Source of the DNA: CAILLO01 sp964579735
Lineage (GTDB): Bacteria > Bacillota > Clostridia > Saccharofermentanales > UBA5734
Assembly: GCA_964579735.1 (NCBI GenBank)
Contig: CAZOHH010000023.1
Span: forward strand, 1-31,817
Direction: 5' to 3'
DNA: 31,817 nucleotides
Shown: in pieces, positions 7,192 to 15,909 of the stretch
Position numbering within the stretch: position 1 is the stretch's first letter
Layout: each line of letters starts with the position of its first letter
The notes under the pieces: generated by a model
What the model was told of the DNA's origin: nothing
What the model saw: only the letters and a program-made list of their open reading frames with translations
Databases searched by the model: none
Position numbers and translations under genes: made by a program

Positions 7192-8859
7192 ATGAGAACC
7201 AAGAGAATCCTTGCGATTTCCTGCATCCTGGCCCTGCTGGTCGGCGCCATGCTGACCGGAATGCTCTCCGGCTGCACCCCAGCCGGCGAGAAGATCACCA
7301 TCGAAGTCCTGACCTGGCATGGCCCCGATTCGGCGACCAAGTACTACGCCGGATACCTCGAGATGGCCAAGAACTACATGAAGACCCACACGAACGTCGT
7401 CATCAAGATCAAGTACGAAGCGGATGGAACCTACGGCAACATCCTCGAGACGGGATTCGCCGGCGGAACCGCTCCCGACATCATCCAGATGAAGTCCGCG
7501 CAGCGTTCCACTTTCAGCGCGAATCTGCTGGACCTCCGAACCATGCTCAATGAAGCCAGCGCCTACGACACGCGCAACGCGAAGTGGATCGACAATTTCG
7601 TCGGCGGCGAGGGCGCGTTCCCGGCCGAGAAGAGCGGCGACGTGGAAACCGCGTTCCTGTTCGTTCCGAACGACGGCAACCCGGACGTCTACACCGGCAA
7701 CTCCTATATCTTCAACAGCTCGCTGGTGAAGAAGGCCGGCCTTGACCCGAAGGCCACCCCGAAGACCTGGAAGGACATGTTCATCTGGCTCGAAGCCCTC
7801 AAGAAGAACACCGCCATCGACCCGATCGCCGGCTCGTCCGACGTCGGCGGCAAGGTCTCCCAGATGGGCTACTCCTTCGGCGTGAAGTATGCCGACAAGT
7901 TCTTCGACTCCGCGATCACCGACGCCGCCTTCGCGGGCGACCTCTGGTGGGACAAGCTCTATGCGCTGACCTGCTATGAAAAGGGCTCCGCCATGGCTCT
8001 CGACAGCCTGGCGTACTATCCCGCCATGATGGCCCTCATGAAGCAGCACCTCGGCTACTACCAGCCCAGCTGGTACGAGAACACCGCCGAGACCGAGAAG
8101 CTGACCTTCGCCAGCGGCAAGGCCGCCCTGATGGTCACGGCGTTCTGGGACTACAGCACGCTGGCCAGCGCCCTGACCAAGGACAAGTTCCCGGACGGCT
8201 ACGGACTGTTCCCGATTCCCTATTTCGGAGCTGACACCCTGGCCTACTGCGTCGAGAAGGGCTGGATCACCCAGGCCGAAGCCGACGCGGCAGCCCCCTA
8301 CGCCGTGACGCGCCCGAGCGCCGGCGGCGGCAGCGGCCGTCATGAATACGGCTTCACCGTCAACAAGAAGACCGCCGAGAATGCCGAGAAGCTCGCGGTG
8401 GTCAAGGACTTCCTGATGTACATGACCTCCAAGACCACCCAGGACAAGTACGTCGTGACCGCACAGTCCCTGTCCCCGGTCAAGGACGTCGCTCTGATCG
8501 ACATGATGAAGCAGTTCATCGTTCCTGAACCCGATGGTGGGTTCGTCACCGACATCCTCGGCTACACCGTGGTCGAATGGGGCAAGAGCGGCTGGGACGT
8601 CGAGATGATCAAGTACCTGAAGGGCGAGCAGGACTGGCAGACCACGATCGCCGCCGTCTCCGCTCCCGAGTGGAAGGGCGATATCCCGACCGTGGAAGCC
8701 CTGCAGACCGCCGTCGACACTGCGAAGACCGACCTCGACGCGGCAGCTGATGCCGACAAGGAAGCCAAGCAGCACGCCCTCGACGCCGCGAAGCTCCGCC
8801 AGAAACTCTACGTGCAGTATTATTATGACAAGACCGGAAACTGGATGGAACTCGGTTGA
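7192..8859 (+). CDS. ABC sugar importer, substrate-binding lipoprotein
   Basis: A 555-residue extracellular solute-binding protein (family 1 type). ATG 7192 follows AAGGAGGAGG. A lipoprotein signal is clear: MRTKR, a hydrophobic stretch, and lipobox LSGC with Cys at about residue 27. The mature part begins ITIEVLTWHGPDS and contains GGTAPDIIQMK, the binding-protein hallmark, then a C-lobe (NSYIFNSSLVKKAGLDPKATPKTW; FTVNKKTAENAEK...VVKDFLMYM). It delivers an oligosaccharide to the two permeases encoded next. At 555 residues it is longer than the usual 400-450. The last ~58 residues contain an Ala/Lys/Asp-rich helical stretch (EALQTAVDTAKTDLDAAADA) before a C-terminus ending KTGNWMELG, unusual for the family. 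Codon use is strongly biased (AAG, GCC, GAC), as in a highly expressed gene. Confidence 0.93.
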   Translation: MRTKRILAISCILALLVGAMLTGMLSGCTPAGEKITIEVLTWHGPDSATKYYAGYLEMAKNYMKTHTNVVIKIKYEADGTYGNILETGFAGGTAPDIIQMKSAQRSTFSANLLDLRTMLNEASAYDTRNAKWIDNFVGGEGAFPAEKSGDVETAFLFVPNDGNPDVYTGNSYIFNSSLVKKAGLDPKATPKTWKDMFIWLEALKKNTAIDPIAGSSDVGGKVSQMGYSFGVKYADKFFDSAITDAAFAGDLWWDKLYALTCYEKGSAMALDSLAYYPAMMALMKQHLGYYQPSWYENTAETEKLTFASGKAALMVTAFWDYSTLASALTKDKFPDGYGLFPIPYFGADTLAYCVEKGWITQAEADAAAPYAVTRPSAGGGSGRHEYGFTVNKKTAENAEKLAVVKDFLMYMTSKTTQDKYVVTAQSLSPVKDVALIDMMKQFIVPEPDGGFVTDILGYTVVEWGKSGWDVEMIKYLKGEQDWQTTIAAVSAPEWKGDIPTVEALQTAVDTAKTDLDAAADADKEAKQHALDAAKLRQKLYVQYYYDKTGNWMELG

Positions 8860-8877
8860 CCTGACCCTTTGATGCCG

Positions 8878-8915
8878 CGGCCGGTCCCGACGTTCGCGCG
8901 GGGCCGGCCGTTTCT
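8878..8915 (+). terminator. Intercistronic GC-rich hairpin after the binding-protein gene (attenuator-like)
   Basis: CGGCCGGTCCC (8878-8888) pairs with GGGGCCGGCCG (8900-8910), 11 pairs including one G-T wobble, with a small inner hairpin around TTCG in the loop; TTTCT follows. Its place between the binding protein and the first permease fits partial termination or 3' mRNA protection, a common way to make more binding protein than permease. The T-run is weak, so full termination is unlikely. Confidence 0.55.
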
Positions 8916-8934
8916 CCATTCCGAGGAGGGCGAG

Positions 8935-9909
8935 ATGGCCAAAAAACCGACGAACGGCGGAATCCGCGAAAAGGTGCTTTGCCTCGTCCTGGACGTGGAG
9001 CCCTCCGACCTCCGCAAGCCGGGATACCGAAGAAAGGCGTTCGGCCTCACGGCGCTCGTAGGTCTGCTCTTCGTACTGCCGGCCTTCCTCAGCAACATCG
9101 TCTTCGACTGGATTCCCATGCTCGATGGCATATACAAGTCGTTCTTCCAATGGAGCCGCTACACGGACCCGGTCTTCGTCGGCATGGAGAACTTCCGTCT
9201 GATTCTCGTAGACCCCATGTTCTACGCCTCCTTGAAGAACATGCTCTTCTTCCTCGTCGCGAATCTCGTGCTGATGCTGCCCACGATCATCGTATGCGTC
9301 GTGATGTTCCGCATCCGCAGCTCGAAGACGCAGTACATCTACCGAATCCTGCTGAGCCTGCAGATGGTCATCCCGGGACTCGTGTTCACGCTGATGTGGA
9401 TCTTCCTGCTCGGATACGACTTCGGTGCCATCAACCACCTGCTGCAGAACCTTGGCTTCGACCGCATCATGTTCCTCGGAGATGCCTCGCTCATCAAGTG
9501 GACCGTCCTCCTCACCGGAATTCCCTTCGTTTCGGCCAACACCGCGATGATCTACATCGGCGGCCTGAACGGCATCGGGGAATCGGTCTGGGAGGCCGCG
9601 CAGATCGAGGGCGTGGGCCCCATACGCCGTTTCACCGCACTGGAGTTTCCCCTGATCATCGGCCAGTTCAAGCTCAACCTGATCGGCGTGCTGGGAGCTT
9701 CGATCACCGCATATGGGCAACAGCTGATCTTCTACAACGGCTCGGTCCACCAGGGGATCATGACCCCCGGACTCCTCATGTATTTCAAGGCTTTCCCCAA
9801 CACGGGCGCGCCCGAGTACGGGTACGCCTATGCCCTGGGCCTGCTGCTGTTCGTCGTGGCCCTCGCCATCTCCCTACTCACGATGAAATTCGTGAAGAGC
9901 GCGGAATGA
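8935..9909 (+). CDS. ABC sugar importer, permease 1 (UgpA/MalF type)
   Basis: A 324-residue inner-membrane permease. ATG 8935 follows GAGGAGGG with a short spacing; the upstream ATG at 8869 lies in the hairpin region and is rejected. After a ~45-residue cytoplasmic N-terminus come about six membrane segments (for example LTALVGLLFVLPAFL, LFFLVANLVLMLPTIIV, LGLLLFVVALAISLLTM). The EAA loop that docks the ATPase is visible as EAAQIEGVGPIRRFTALEFPLI. It pairs with the permease encoded next to form the channel for the substrate of the preceding lipoprotein. Confidence 0.94.
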   Translation: MAKKPTNGGIREKVLCLVLDVEPSDLRKPGYRRKAFGLTALVGLLFVLPAFLSNIVFDWIPMLDGIYKSFFQWSRYTDPVFVGMENFRLILVDPMFYASLKNMLFFLVANLVLMLPTIIVCVVMFRIRSSKTQYIYRILLSLQMVIPGLVFTLMWIFLLGYDFGAINHLLQNLGFDRIMFLGDASLIKWTVLLTGIPFVSANTAMIYIGGLNGIGESVWEAAQIEGVGPIRRFTALEFPLIIGQFKLNLIGVLGASITAYGQQLIFYNGSVHQGIMTPGLLMYFKAFPNTGAPEYGYAYALGLLLFVVALAISLLTMKFVKSAE

Positions 9910-9935
9910 GGCGCACGATGAGAGGAGATCGACCC

Positions 9936-10796
9936 ATGGACCTGAAACCTGCGCTCCCTGCCTTGACGAGTCGACTGCGTCGCATTCGGCCGTCCGACAT
10001 CCTCAAGAACGCGTACATGGTGGTCGTCGTGGCCCTCATGCTTTTCCCGCTGTACCTCATGCTGATCGGATCCGTGAAGAACCTCGATCAGATTCTGGAC
10101 AATTTCTTCGTGCCGACCTTCCCGCTGAATTTCGGAAACTACGCCAAGGCGTTCCGCTTTGTCTCGCCATATTACCTGAACACGGCCTGGTACGCCGTGC
10201 TGAGCACCGTTTCCACCGTGTTCGTCGCCGCCATCGCCGGCTACTCCTTCGCGGTCCTGCGCTTTCCGGGGAGACGGATCCTGTTCATGGTGCTGTTCGC
10301 CAAGATGTTCCTGCCCGGAATCATGAGTCTGGTGCCGTCGTTCCTGCTGGCCACGAAGCTCGGCATCCTGAACACGTCGCTCGTGATCGTGCTGTTCTGC
10401 GTCGGCACATCCCAACCCTTCTGGGTGTTCGTCATGAAGACCTTCGTGGGGCAACAGCCGAAGGAGCTGTTCGAGGCCATGCGCATCGACGGCGCGAGCG
10501 AACTGCAGATATTCCTGCGCCTGGCCTTTCCGCTGCTGCGGCCGATGGTTTCGCTCATGTCCTTGAACGTGATTCTTTTCGTGTGGAATGACTTCATCTG
10601 GCCGCTGGTCACGCTGACAGACCCTGCCAAGCGGACCATCACGGTCGGCATCTTCAAATTGGCCGCCGCCGCAGGCATCGACTACGGCATGCTGATCGCA
10701 GGGTATGCTCTCGCCGCGCTGCCGTTGCTGATCGCCTTCTTCTTCTCGATGAAGCAGTTCATGGCGGGGCTTACGGCTGGAGCCATCAAGTTCTGA
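9936..10796 (+). CDS. ABC sugar importer, permease 2 (UgpE/MalG type)
   Basis: A 286-residue permease. Three in-frame ATGs exist (9906 overlapping the previous stop, 9918 and 9936); 9936 is chosen because AGAGGAG at 9921-9927 is 8 bases upstream. About six membrane segments (NAYMVVVVALMLFPLYLMLIG through AGYALAALPLLIAFFFSM). The EAA motif is EAMRIDGASELQIFLRLAFPLL and the end (KQFMAGLTAGAIKF) is the standard C-terminus of MalG-type permeases. No nucleotide-binding subunit is encoded nearby, so an ATPase must come from elsewhere in the genome, as with MsmK-type shared ATPases in Bacillota. Confidence 0.94.
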   Translation: MDLKPALPALTSRLRRIRPSDILKNAYMVVVVALMLFPLYLMLIGSVKNLDQILDNFFVPTFPLNFGNYAKAFRFVSPYYLNTAWYAVLSTVSTVFVAAIAGYSFAVLRFPGRRILFMVLFAKMFLPGIMSLVPSFLLATKLGILNTSLVIVLFCVGTSQPFWVFVMKTFVGQQPKELFEAMRIDGASELQIFLRLAFPLLRPMVSLMSLNVILFVWNDFIWPLVTLTDPAKRTITVGIFKLAAAAGIDYGMLIAGYALAALPLLIAFFFSMKQFMAGLTAGAIKF

Positions 10797-10845
10797 CCCC
10801 TTCGGCACGCGGACGACCAAGACACGAAAGCACGAGGCACCACGC

Positions 10846-13065
10846 ATGTTGGTCCAACTCGATTCCATTCCCGAAACCGAATCGTACTCCCTCCTCCGGC
10901 TTGTCCAGAATCTGGAACGACGACTCGAGACCCTCGTCGGCGATGGACTCGTGATCCACCTGGCGCTGGTGCCGGATGCGCCGGTCTCTCTGCATCTCGT
11001 CTCGTCGGCGCGTTCGGCGACGATCACGGGCCGCACTTTCACGGACCTTTCCGGAGGGGCTTTCTGGTTCCTGGAGAAACTGGGCTTCCTGTTCGAATTC
11101 TCGCGGGAGTACCCACCCGAGCACACGATTCTGGCATTTCCGCTTCTGGACCGCACCTTCGAGCTGCCCATCCGGCAGCGCGGCATCCGGATGCACTTGA
11201 ACTTCGTCCAGGACCAGAGCTGCTTCACCGAAGAGGAGTTCGGCGACTTCGTCGACCGGCTTCCGACCCTCCGAATGAACTATCTGCTGTTCCATATGTA
11301 CGCCAACCAGGAGTGGTACCCATTCACCTATCGGGGCGTGGAGCAGCTGGATCTGACCGTGGGCAATCTCGAGCGCAAGCCTCTGCGCGAGGACATGATC
11401 GGCCGGGATCGGATCCTCGTGAAGGAACACTGGTTCCCCCGCGAATATGAAGGAATCGTGGACCCGGCCGAGCTGCGCGACGCGATGTACGGGCGCTACC
11501 AGCGGATGATGGCCCGAGCCCGCCGGCAGGGCACCGCCGTCGCCGTGAGCTTCGAGCCAGAGTCCGTCGGCGGGTCCTTCGCCGACCGCTTGGCCGGCTG
11601 GGGCGCGGAGGCGCCAGAGAAGGCGGAAGCCACACTGGCCGAGGACTGGCAGGCGGATTGGTCCGGCAGGCCCCTCGCGGACGCGGACGTGCGGCACCCC
11701 CTGATGCGCGACCTGGCGGCGGCGCGCGCGACCGCCATCCTCGACGCCTTCCCCGACCTCGACGAGCTGCATCTGATCTCCCGGGAAGGGACCTCGTACC
11801 GCATGCCCGACGAGGCGGCGTATCTGGGCGAACTGAAGCGGCTGACCGACCGGTTTTCCATTCCGGTCGAGGAACTCGACCTCGGTTCGATCCGTGAGCC
11901 CGTGGTCATCTCGGATCGCACGATCGCGGGAAACCCTCGCTCCTACCCCTACTGGACCGTTCCCGAGGGAGAGAACCACTTCGCCACGGTGACCGCCGTG
12001 CTGCGCTTCGTCGAGTTCGCGCACGATATCCTCGCCTCCGAGCCGCTGGCCTCGCGCCTCGCCGCGCGCGGAATACGCCCCGTCGTGACGGTCTATGCGC
12101 CGAACCCCGTGACGGTGCGCCTGACGACGCCCCTCATCGCGCGCATGCTGCCTGCCGGGCATGCGTTCCACCTGCTGTCCGACTACGGCGCCCGCGATAT
12201 CGCCCGCGGGATGGACGACTGGAAACCACTGATTCCGAAACTCGACGTCGGACTCGTCTCCTGGCTGGAGTTCGACGGGTGCATGATGCTGGCCCAGGGC
12301 TGGAGCGAGTCCATCGCCGACAACGTGCGCAAGGCCGACGCGTTGGGAATCCGGACGCAGATGTTCAACCACTGGCGCGTGCGCACCAACGAACACAACG
12401 CGCGGGCCGCGGCCGACGCCATGTGGGACCCGGCGGCGGACGCGGCGTGCCAGTCGGAGGAATACTGGCGGGCACTGTACGGCGCCGGCGGGGTCGATGC
12501 GGCTCGCAGCGCCTATGGGGCGCTGGAACGCGCGACGGTCTATGCGAAGGAGCGCAATTTCAACGTCGGCTTCACGACGGACTGGGTCGTCCGGATCTGC
12601 ACGGAACCCCCTGGCTATTACTGGCGCTACTTGCTCGCTTCTTCGGAGAACTACGCCGATGCGGCCCGCGCCTTCGACGCTCTGACGGATGCGTCTTGCC
12701 CGCGTGGACGGGAACAGGCGCGCTATATGGCCGACATGTGCCGGATCTCGTCGGACCATCTCCGTGCGGTGCACCATCTGCAGATGGCCAAGCTTCCGCT
12801 CGTCGGATTCAAGCTGTGGCCTGTTCCGGTCGAGGACCCGGCCTGCCTTCCACCCCCGGAGTTCCTGGCACCGCTTCTGGCCGAGGCCCGCGCCGGGCTG
12901 GAGCTGGAATACGGCTTCATGCGGACCTTGGCCCGATGGACGCGCACGTGCGATGAGCAGGGTCAACTGGCCATGCACCAGCAGGGCCTGATCGAGCCGT
13001 TCGAGGAGCTCGTCGCCGCGCTGGACCGCTGGGTCGGGCAGGAGGCGGCGCATGCGCAAGGATAG
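10846..13065 (+). CDS. Putative glycosidase with GH67-type N-terminal domain
   Basis: A 739-residue cytoplasmic protein (no signal peptide). ATG 10846 has only a weak ribosome site (GAGG at 10834-10837), 49 bases after the permease. Residues about 1-105 look like the small alpha/beta N-domain of GH67/GH20 enzymes, with the telltale DLSGGAFWFLEKLGFLFEFSREYPP. A barrel appears to follow from QRGIRMHLNFVQD: TLRMNYLLFHMY, RRQGTAVAVSFEPES, FPDLDELHLISREG, GIRPVVTVYAP, LDVGLVSWLEFDG. Helices make up the rest (HWRVRTNEHNARAAADAMWDP). It is not closely similar to the GH67N-like protein at 2372-4762. Candidate carboxylates are Glu in SREG and in WLEFDG. Substrate unknown; a uronic-acid-containing oligosaccharide is a guess from the neighbouring lyase. 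Confidence 0.7.
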   Translation: MLVQLDSIPETESYSLLRLVQNLERRLETLVGDGLVIHLALVPDAPVSLHLVSSARSATITGRTFTDLSGGAFWFLEKLGFLFEFSREYPPEHTILAFPLLDRTFELPIRQRGIRMHLNFVQDQSCFTEEEFGDFVDRLPTLRMNYLLFHMYANQEWYPFTYRGVEQLDLTVGNLERKPLREDMIGRDRILVKEHWFPREYEGIVDPAELRDAMYGRYQRMMARARRQGTAVAVSFEPESVGGSFADRLAGWGAEAPEKAEATLAEDWQADWSGRPLADADVRHPLMRDLAAARATAILDAFPDLDELHLISREGTSYRMPDEAAYLGELKRLTDRFSIPVEELDLGSIREPVVISDRTIAGNPRSYPYWTVPEGENHFATVTAVLRFVEFAHDILASEPLASRLAARGIRPVVTVYAPNPVTVRLTTPLIARMLPAGHAFHLLSDYGARDIARGMDDWKPLIPKLDVGLVSWLEFDGCMMLAQGWSESIADNVRKADALGIRTQMFNHWRVRTNEHNARAAADAMWDPAADAACQSEEYWRALYGAGGVDAARSAYGALERATVYAKERNFNVGFTTDWVVRICTEPPGYYWRYLLASSENYADAARAFDALTDASCPRGREQARYMADMCRISSDHLRAVHHLQMAKLPLVGFKLWPVPVEDPACLPPPEFLAPLLAEARAGLELEYGFMRTLARWTRTCDEQGQLAMHQQGLIEPFEELVAALDRWVGQEAAHAQG

Positions 13066-15307
13066 CCCTTTCCTGCTCGAAGAAGTCGACGCGCTGCGTG
13101 CTTCGCTTCTGAGCGGGGAAAACCGCCGCACGGCACTGTTCGACATGCTGCGTTCGTCGGCGCGCGCATCCCCTGCCGACTTCGCATGGTTCGTGCCTTT
13201 CGTGGCCCTCATGACCCGCGATCCCGGGGACGTGGAGCGTGCGCGCAACACCATCCGCGCGTATATCGAGAAACTCGAGCCGATGTCCTTCTGCTCGGGT
13301 CTGCAGTTCCATTTCTGGTGCTTCGCATTCCCCCACGCGAAGGTCTCCCTGTATTTCCAGTGGCTATGCACGATCGACGCCTTCGACCCCGAGGAGGAAG
13401 AGCATATCCGCCGGAAACTCGTGGCCTATCATTACGTGAACTTCTTCTACGGGCTGCGGACCAAGCCGGACCCGGAGTGCGTCGACAACCAGACCCTTTC
13501 GCTGGCCTTCTCGACGGCGCTGGTGGGCGTCCTGTTCAGCGAGGGGGAGAACCCGAGCGCCATGGCGCAGGTCATGCGGGAGGAGGGGTTGGCGCGCCTG
13601 CCGACCGTTCTCGGCAACATGGACCCATCGGGCTACTCCGGCGAGGGCAGTTCCTATATGGACTGCGTGAATGGGCCGGCGATCCCGCTGGCCATGGAAC
13701 TGCTGGAACGCGTGACCGGGGAGAGGGATCTCCTTTTCAAGCCTTTTCCGCCCAACGGCGCCGAACCCGTGAAGGTGCTGCGCATGGTGGCGCGGGAGTT
13801 CATGCCGGGTGGTCTCCTGCTGCCCTGGGACAACTATGGATACCAATTCGGCGTCCGCTCGACCCTGGCCTACGGCGCAAGGAAGACGGGCGAGCCGCTC
13901 TTCTCCTACCTTCTGGAGAAGGAGTGCATCCTGACGTACGACATCGGCATCGGCTGGGCCTACGACGACCTCGTGTGGACGCTCGTATGGTGGCCTGCGG
14001 CCACACCGGAAGAAGAATGCGCACTGGACTGGGCGGAACCCGGTGTCGGTGGCGCACTGGTCTCGACCGACCGCCTGCGCTACTGCGCACAGCTGTGGGA
14101 CGAGTCGACGCCCGAAGTGCCGACCCGTGCCCACGTGAATCCGAACATGGTCCTCTTCAACGGCTTCGGCACACCCTTGAGCGCCGACGGCTCTCCATCG
14201 GCCGGGGGAGTCCCGCGCTTCCAGTTCGCCGACACCTGGCGGACCCTCCACCACTTCATCGGCGCCGCACCCGAGTACAACTACGGGGACGGGTGCGCGG
14301 GGGCTCATTCAGTACTGGTCGTGGATGGGATGGAGAGCTTGCGCGCCCATGCCGAGGCGGCCCAGCTGGGCGCCGTGGACGCCCGGGCCGGGGCGGGCAC
14401 GCTGCGGGCGGACGTGACGCCGATCTACCGGGAGAACTTCCCCGACGTCCGGCGCGTGGAGCGGCGGACCATGCTGCACGAGGACGCCTTCTTCACCGTG
14501 GAGGACCGGTTTGCAGCGGACAGGCCGCACTCCGTCGCCTCCCGATTCCTGCTGCGGCCGGAGTGGACCGAGCCCGAGTTCGGAGCCGCGATCCGAACGC
14601 CGGAAGGCGTGACCCTGCATCTGGCCGAGCTGCTCGGCGGCTGCACCGTACAGCGGGAAACGGTCATCGGCCACCCCGCAATGCCCGACGGACAGAGCCG
14701 GCTCGTGGATTTCGTTTCGGTGGGGAAGGACCTGCGCCGACTATTCGTGGCCTTCATCGGGTGCGACGTGTCGGAGGAGTCCTATGCGGTACGGTTCCAG
14801 GCACTGGCCGACAACCGCGACGGATACCCGGAGGTGCACGACTCACTGTTCGCAAGCGACGTCCTCCTCGACCTGACGAGCCCACCCCATATGGAGGCCG
14901 GGCTGTCCGTCTCCCGGACGTGGTGGTACGGGAAGCGCATCGCACGCCCTTCTGGGCCTGCGTACCTGAGGCTTCCCCTTGGACTGATCCGCCCGGCTCT
15001 TTTCCTCGATGGCCATGAGATCGACCTCTCGCCCTGGAGCGTCAGCGGCACGCTGATCCGCCCTCTGGTGCCGATTTCCACGACGGATCATGCCGGAGAT
15101 GCGCTCGAGGTCGTCTTGCGCACCGACGTGCCCGTGAGCCATTATGATGGGGACGGGGACGGGACCATCGGGATGGCCGGCGGCATCGGGACCTGTCGCC
15201 CCATCGAGGCCGAACGAATGGTGCAGGCATCCTATCGGGACGGTATGCTGACCGTTGGGACGAACCGGCGCACGTTCCAGATCCCGTACGCGCTGATGGA
15301 GGACTGA
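13052..15307 (+). CDS. Heparinase II/III-like polysaccharide lyase family protein
   Basis: A 751-residue protein overlapping the previous gene by 14 bases; AGGAGG at 13040-13045 is 6 bases before the ATG, so the overlap is real. The N-terminal ~330 residues are helical like an (alpha/alpha) toroid and contain DPSGYSGEGSSYMDCVNGPA (Glu198), recalling the 'dG...EGs.Y' segment of heparinase II. The C-terminal half is beta-rich: NYGDGCAGAHSVLVVDG (His419) matches the 'd.g.H..l.idG' signature, followed by RRTMLHEDAFFTVEDRF. Such enzymes cleave uronic-acid polysaccharides by beta-elimination. There is no signal peptide, which is unusual for this fold and points to intracellular action on imported fragments. 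Substrate cannot be named; a non-lyase role is possible. Confidence 0.75.
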   Translation: MRKDSPFLLEEVDALRASLLSGENRRTALFDMLRSSARASPADFAWFVPFVALMTRDPGDVERARNTIRAYIEKLEPMSFCSGLQFHFWCFAFPHAKVSLYFQWLCTIDAFDPEEEEHIRRKLVAYHYVNFFYGLRTKPDPECVDNQTLSLAFSTALVGVLFSEGENPSAMAQVMREEGLARLPTVLGNMDPSGYSGEGSSYMDCVNGPAIPLAMELLERVTGERDLLFKPFPPNGAEPVKVLRMVAREFMPGGLLLPWDNYGYQFGVRSTLAYGARKTGEPLFSYLLEKECILTYDIGIGWAYDDLVWTLVWWPAATPEEECALDWAEPGVGGALVSTDRLRYCAQLWDESTPEVPTRAHVNPNMVLFNGFGTPLSADGSPSAGGVPRFQFADTWRTLHHFIGAAPEYNYGDGCAGAHSVLVVDGMESLRAHAEAAQLGAVDARAGAGTLRADVTPIYRENFPDVRRVERRTMLHEDAFFTVEDRFAADRPHSVASRFLLRPEWTEPEFGAAIRTPEGVTLHLAELLGGCTVQRETVIGHPAMPDGQSRLVDFVSVGKDLRRLFVAFIGCDVSEESYAVRFQALADNRDGYPEVHDSLFASDVLLDLTSPPHMEAGLSVSRTWWYGKRIARPSGPAYLRLPLGLIRPALFLDGHEIDLSPWSVSGTLIRPLVPISTTDHAGDALEVVLRTDVPVSHYDGDGDGTIGMAGGIGTCRPIEAERMVQASYRDGMLTVGTNRRTFQIPYALMED

Positions 15308-15309
15308 CC

Positions 15310-15909
15310 GTGGACGACTTCGAATGGATGGAGCGCGTGTTGTCGGATCGGTCTTCCTTGGGTGACGCGGCGGCTCACGAGGATTGGCGGGTGCGCTATG
15401 CGGCGGCGGTCGCCATGGGACGCACGGGAGATCGATCCTATCTGCAGACTCTTGCCGCGCTGCTCGAACGCGAGGACGGCCGGCCGCTCTATGACCAGCC
15501 GAGGGCCAGCTTTCCCGGAAGCCACGACGACACCCGGATGGCCGAACAGATCCTGGCCGTGCACGAGGTATTCGAACGCGAAGCCGGAGACTTCGAGCGA
15601 GAAGCGTGGAAGTGCCGCGGTCGCGTGAAGCAGGCCTGCCTGTTCGCCATCGGCGATATCGGATTCGCCGACGAGTCGCTTCGGCGCAAGGTCGAGGCGT
15701 ATCTGGTCGAAACCGACGATGTCGTGCGCATGGCGGCGGCCCGGGCACTGGGACGAATCGGGGATGCAGGGAGCCTGTCCGCCCTGGAACCTCTGCTGGA
15801 CGTTCCGGAATTCTGCTCCCGCACGGAGGCGCGCAAGGCAACGGACAAGTTGCAGCGTGCATCGGTCGATTCGAGCGCGACCGTAGGAACTGCAGGGGGC
15901 GAAGCATGA
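15310..15909 (+). CDS. HEAT-repeat protein
   Basis: A 199-residue protein starting at GTG 15310, 6 bases after GGAGG (15299-15303) and 2 bases after the lyase stop. It contains HEAT/PBS-lyase type helical repeats: DWRVRYAAAVAMGRTGDRSYLQTLAALL near the N-terminus, VKQACLFAIGDIGF in the middle and DVVRMAAARALGRIGDAGSLSALEPLL near the end. Such repeats make a curved binding surface and no catalytic residues are apparent. Packed between a lyase and an amidohydrolase gene, it probably binds one of the locus proteins or a glycan, but no partner can be identified from sequence. Confidence 0.8.
   Translation: MDDFEWMERVLSDRSSLGDAAAHEDWRVRYAAAVAMGRTGDRSYLQTLAALLEREDGRPLYDQPRASFPGSHDDTRMAEQILAVHEVFEREAGDFEREAWKCRGRVKQACLFAIGDIGFADESLRRKVEAYLVETDDVVRMAAARALGRIGDAGSLSALEPLLDVPEFCSRTEARKATDKLQRASVDSSATVGTAGGEA

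Noticed and set aside
8869..8934. Upstream ATG for permease 1
   Set aside because: It lies inside the hairpin region with no ribosome site, while 8935 follows GAGGAGGG.
7120..9750. 876-codon open frame on the minus strand
   Set aside because: Antisense to the binding protein and permease genes; composition is low-complexity and matches no family.
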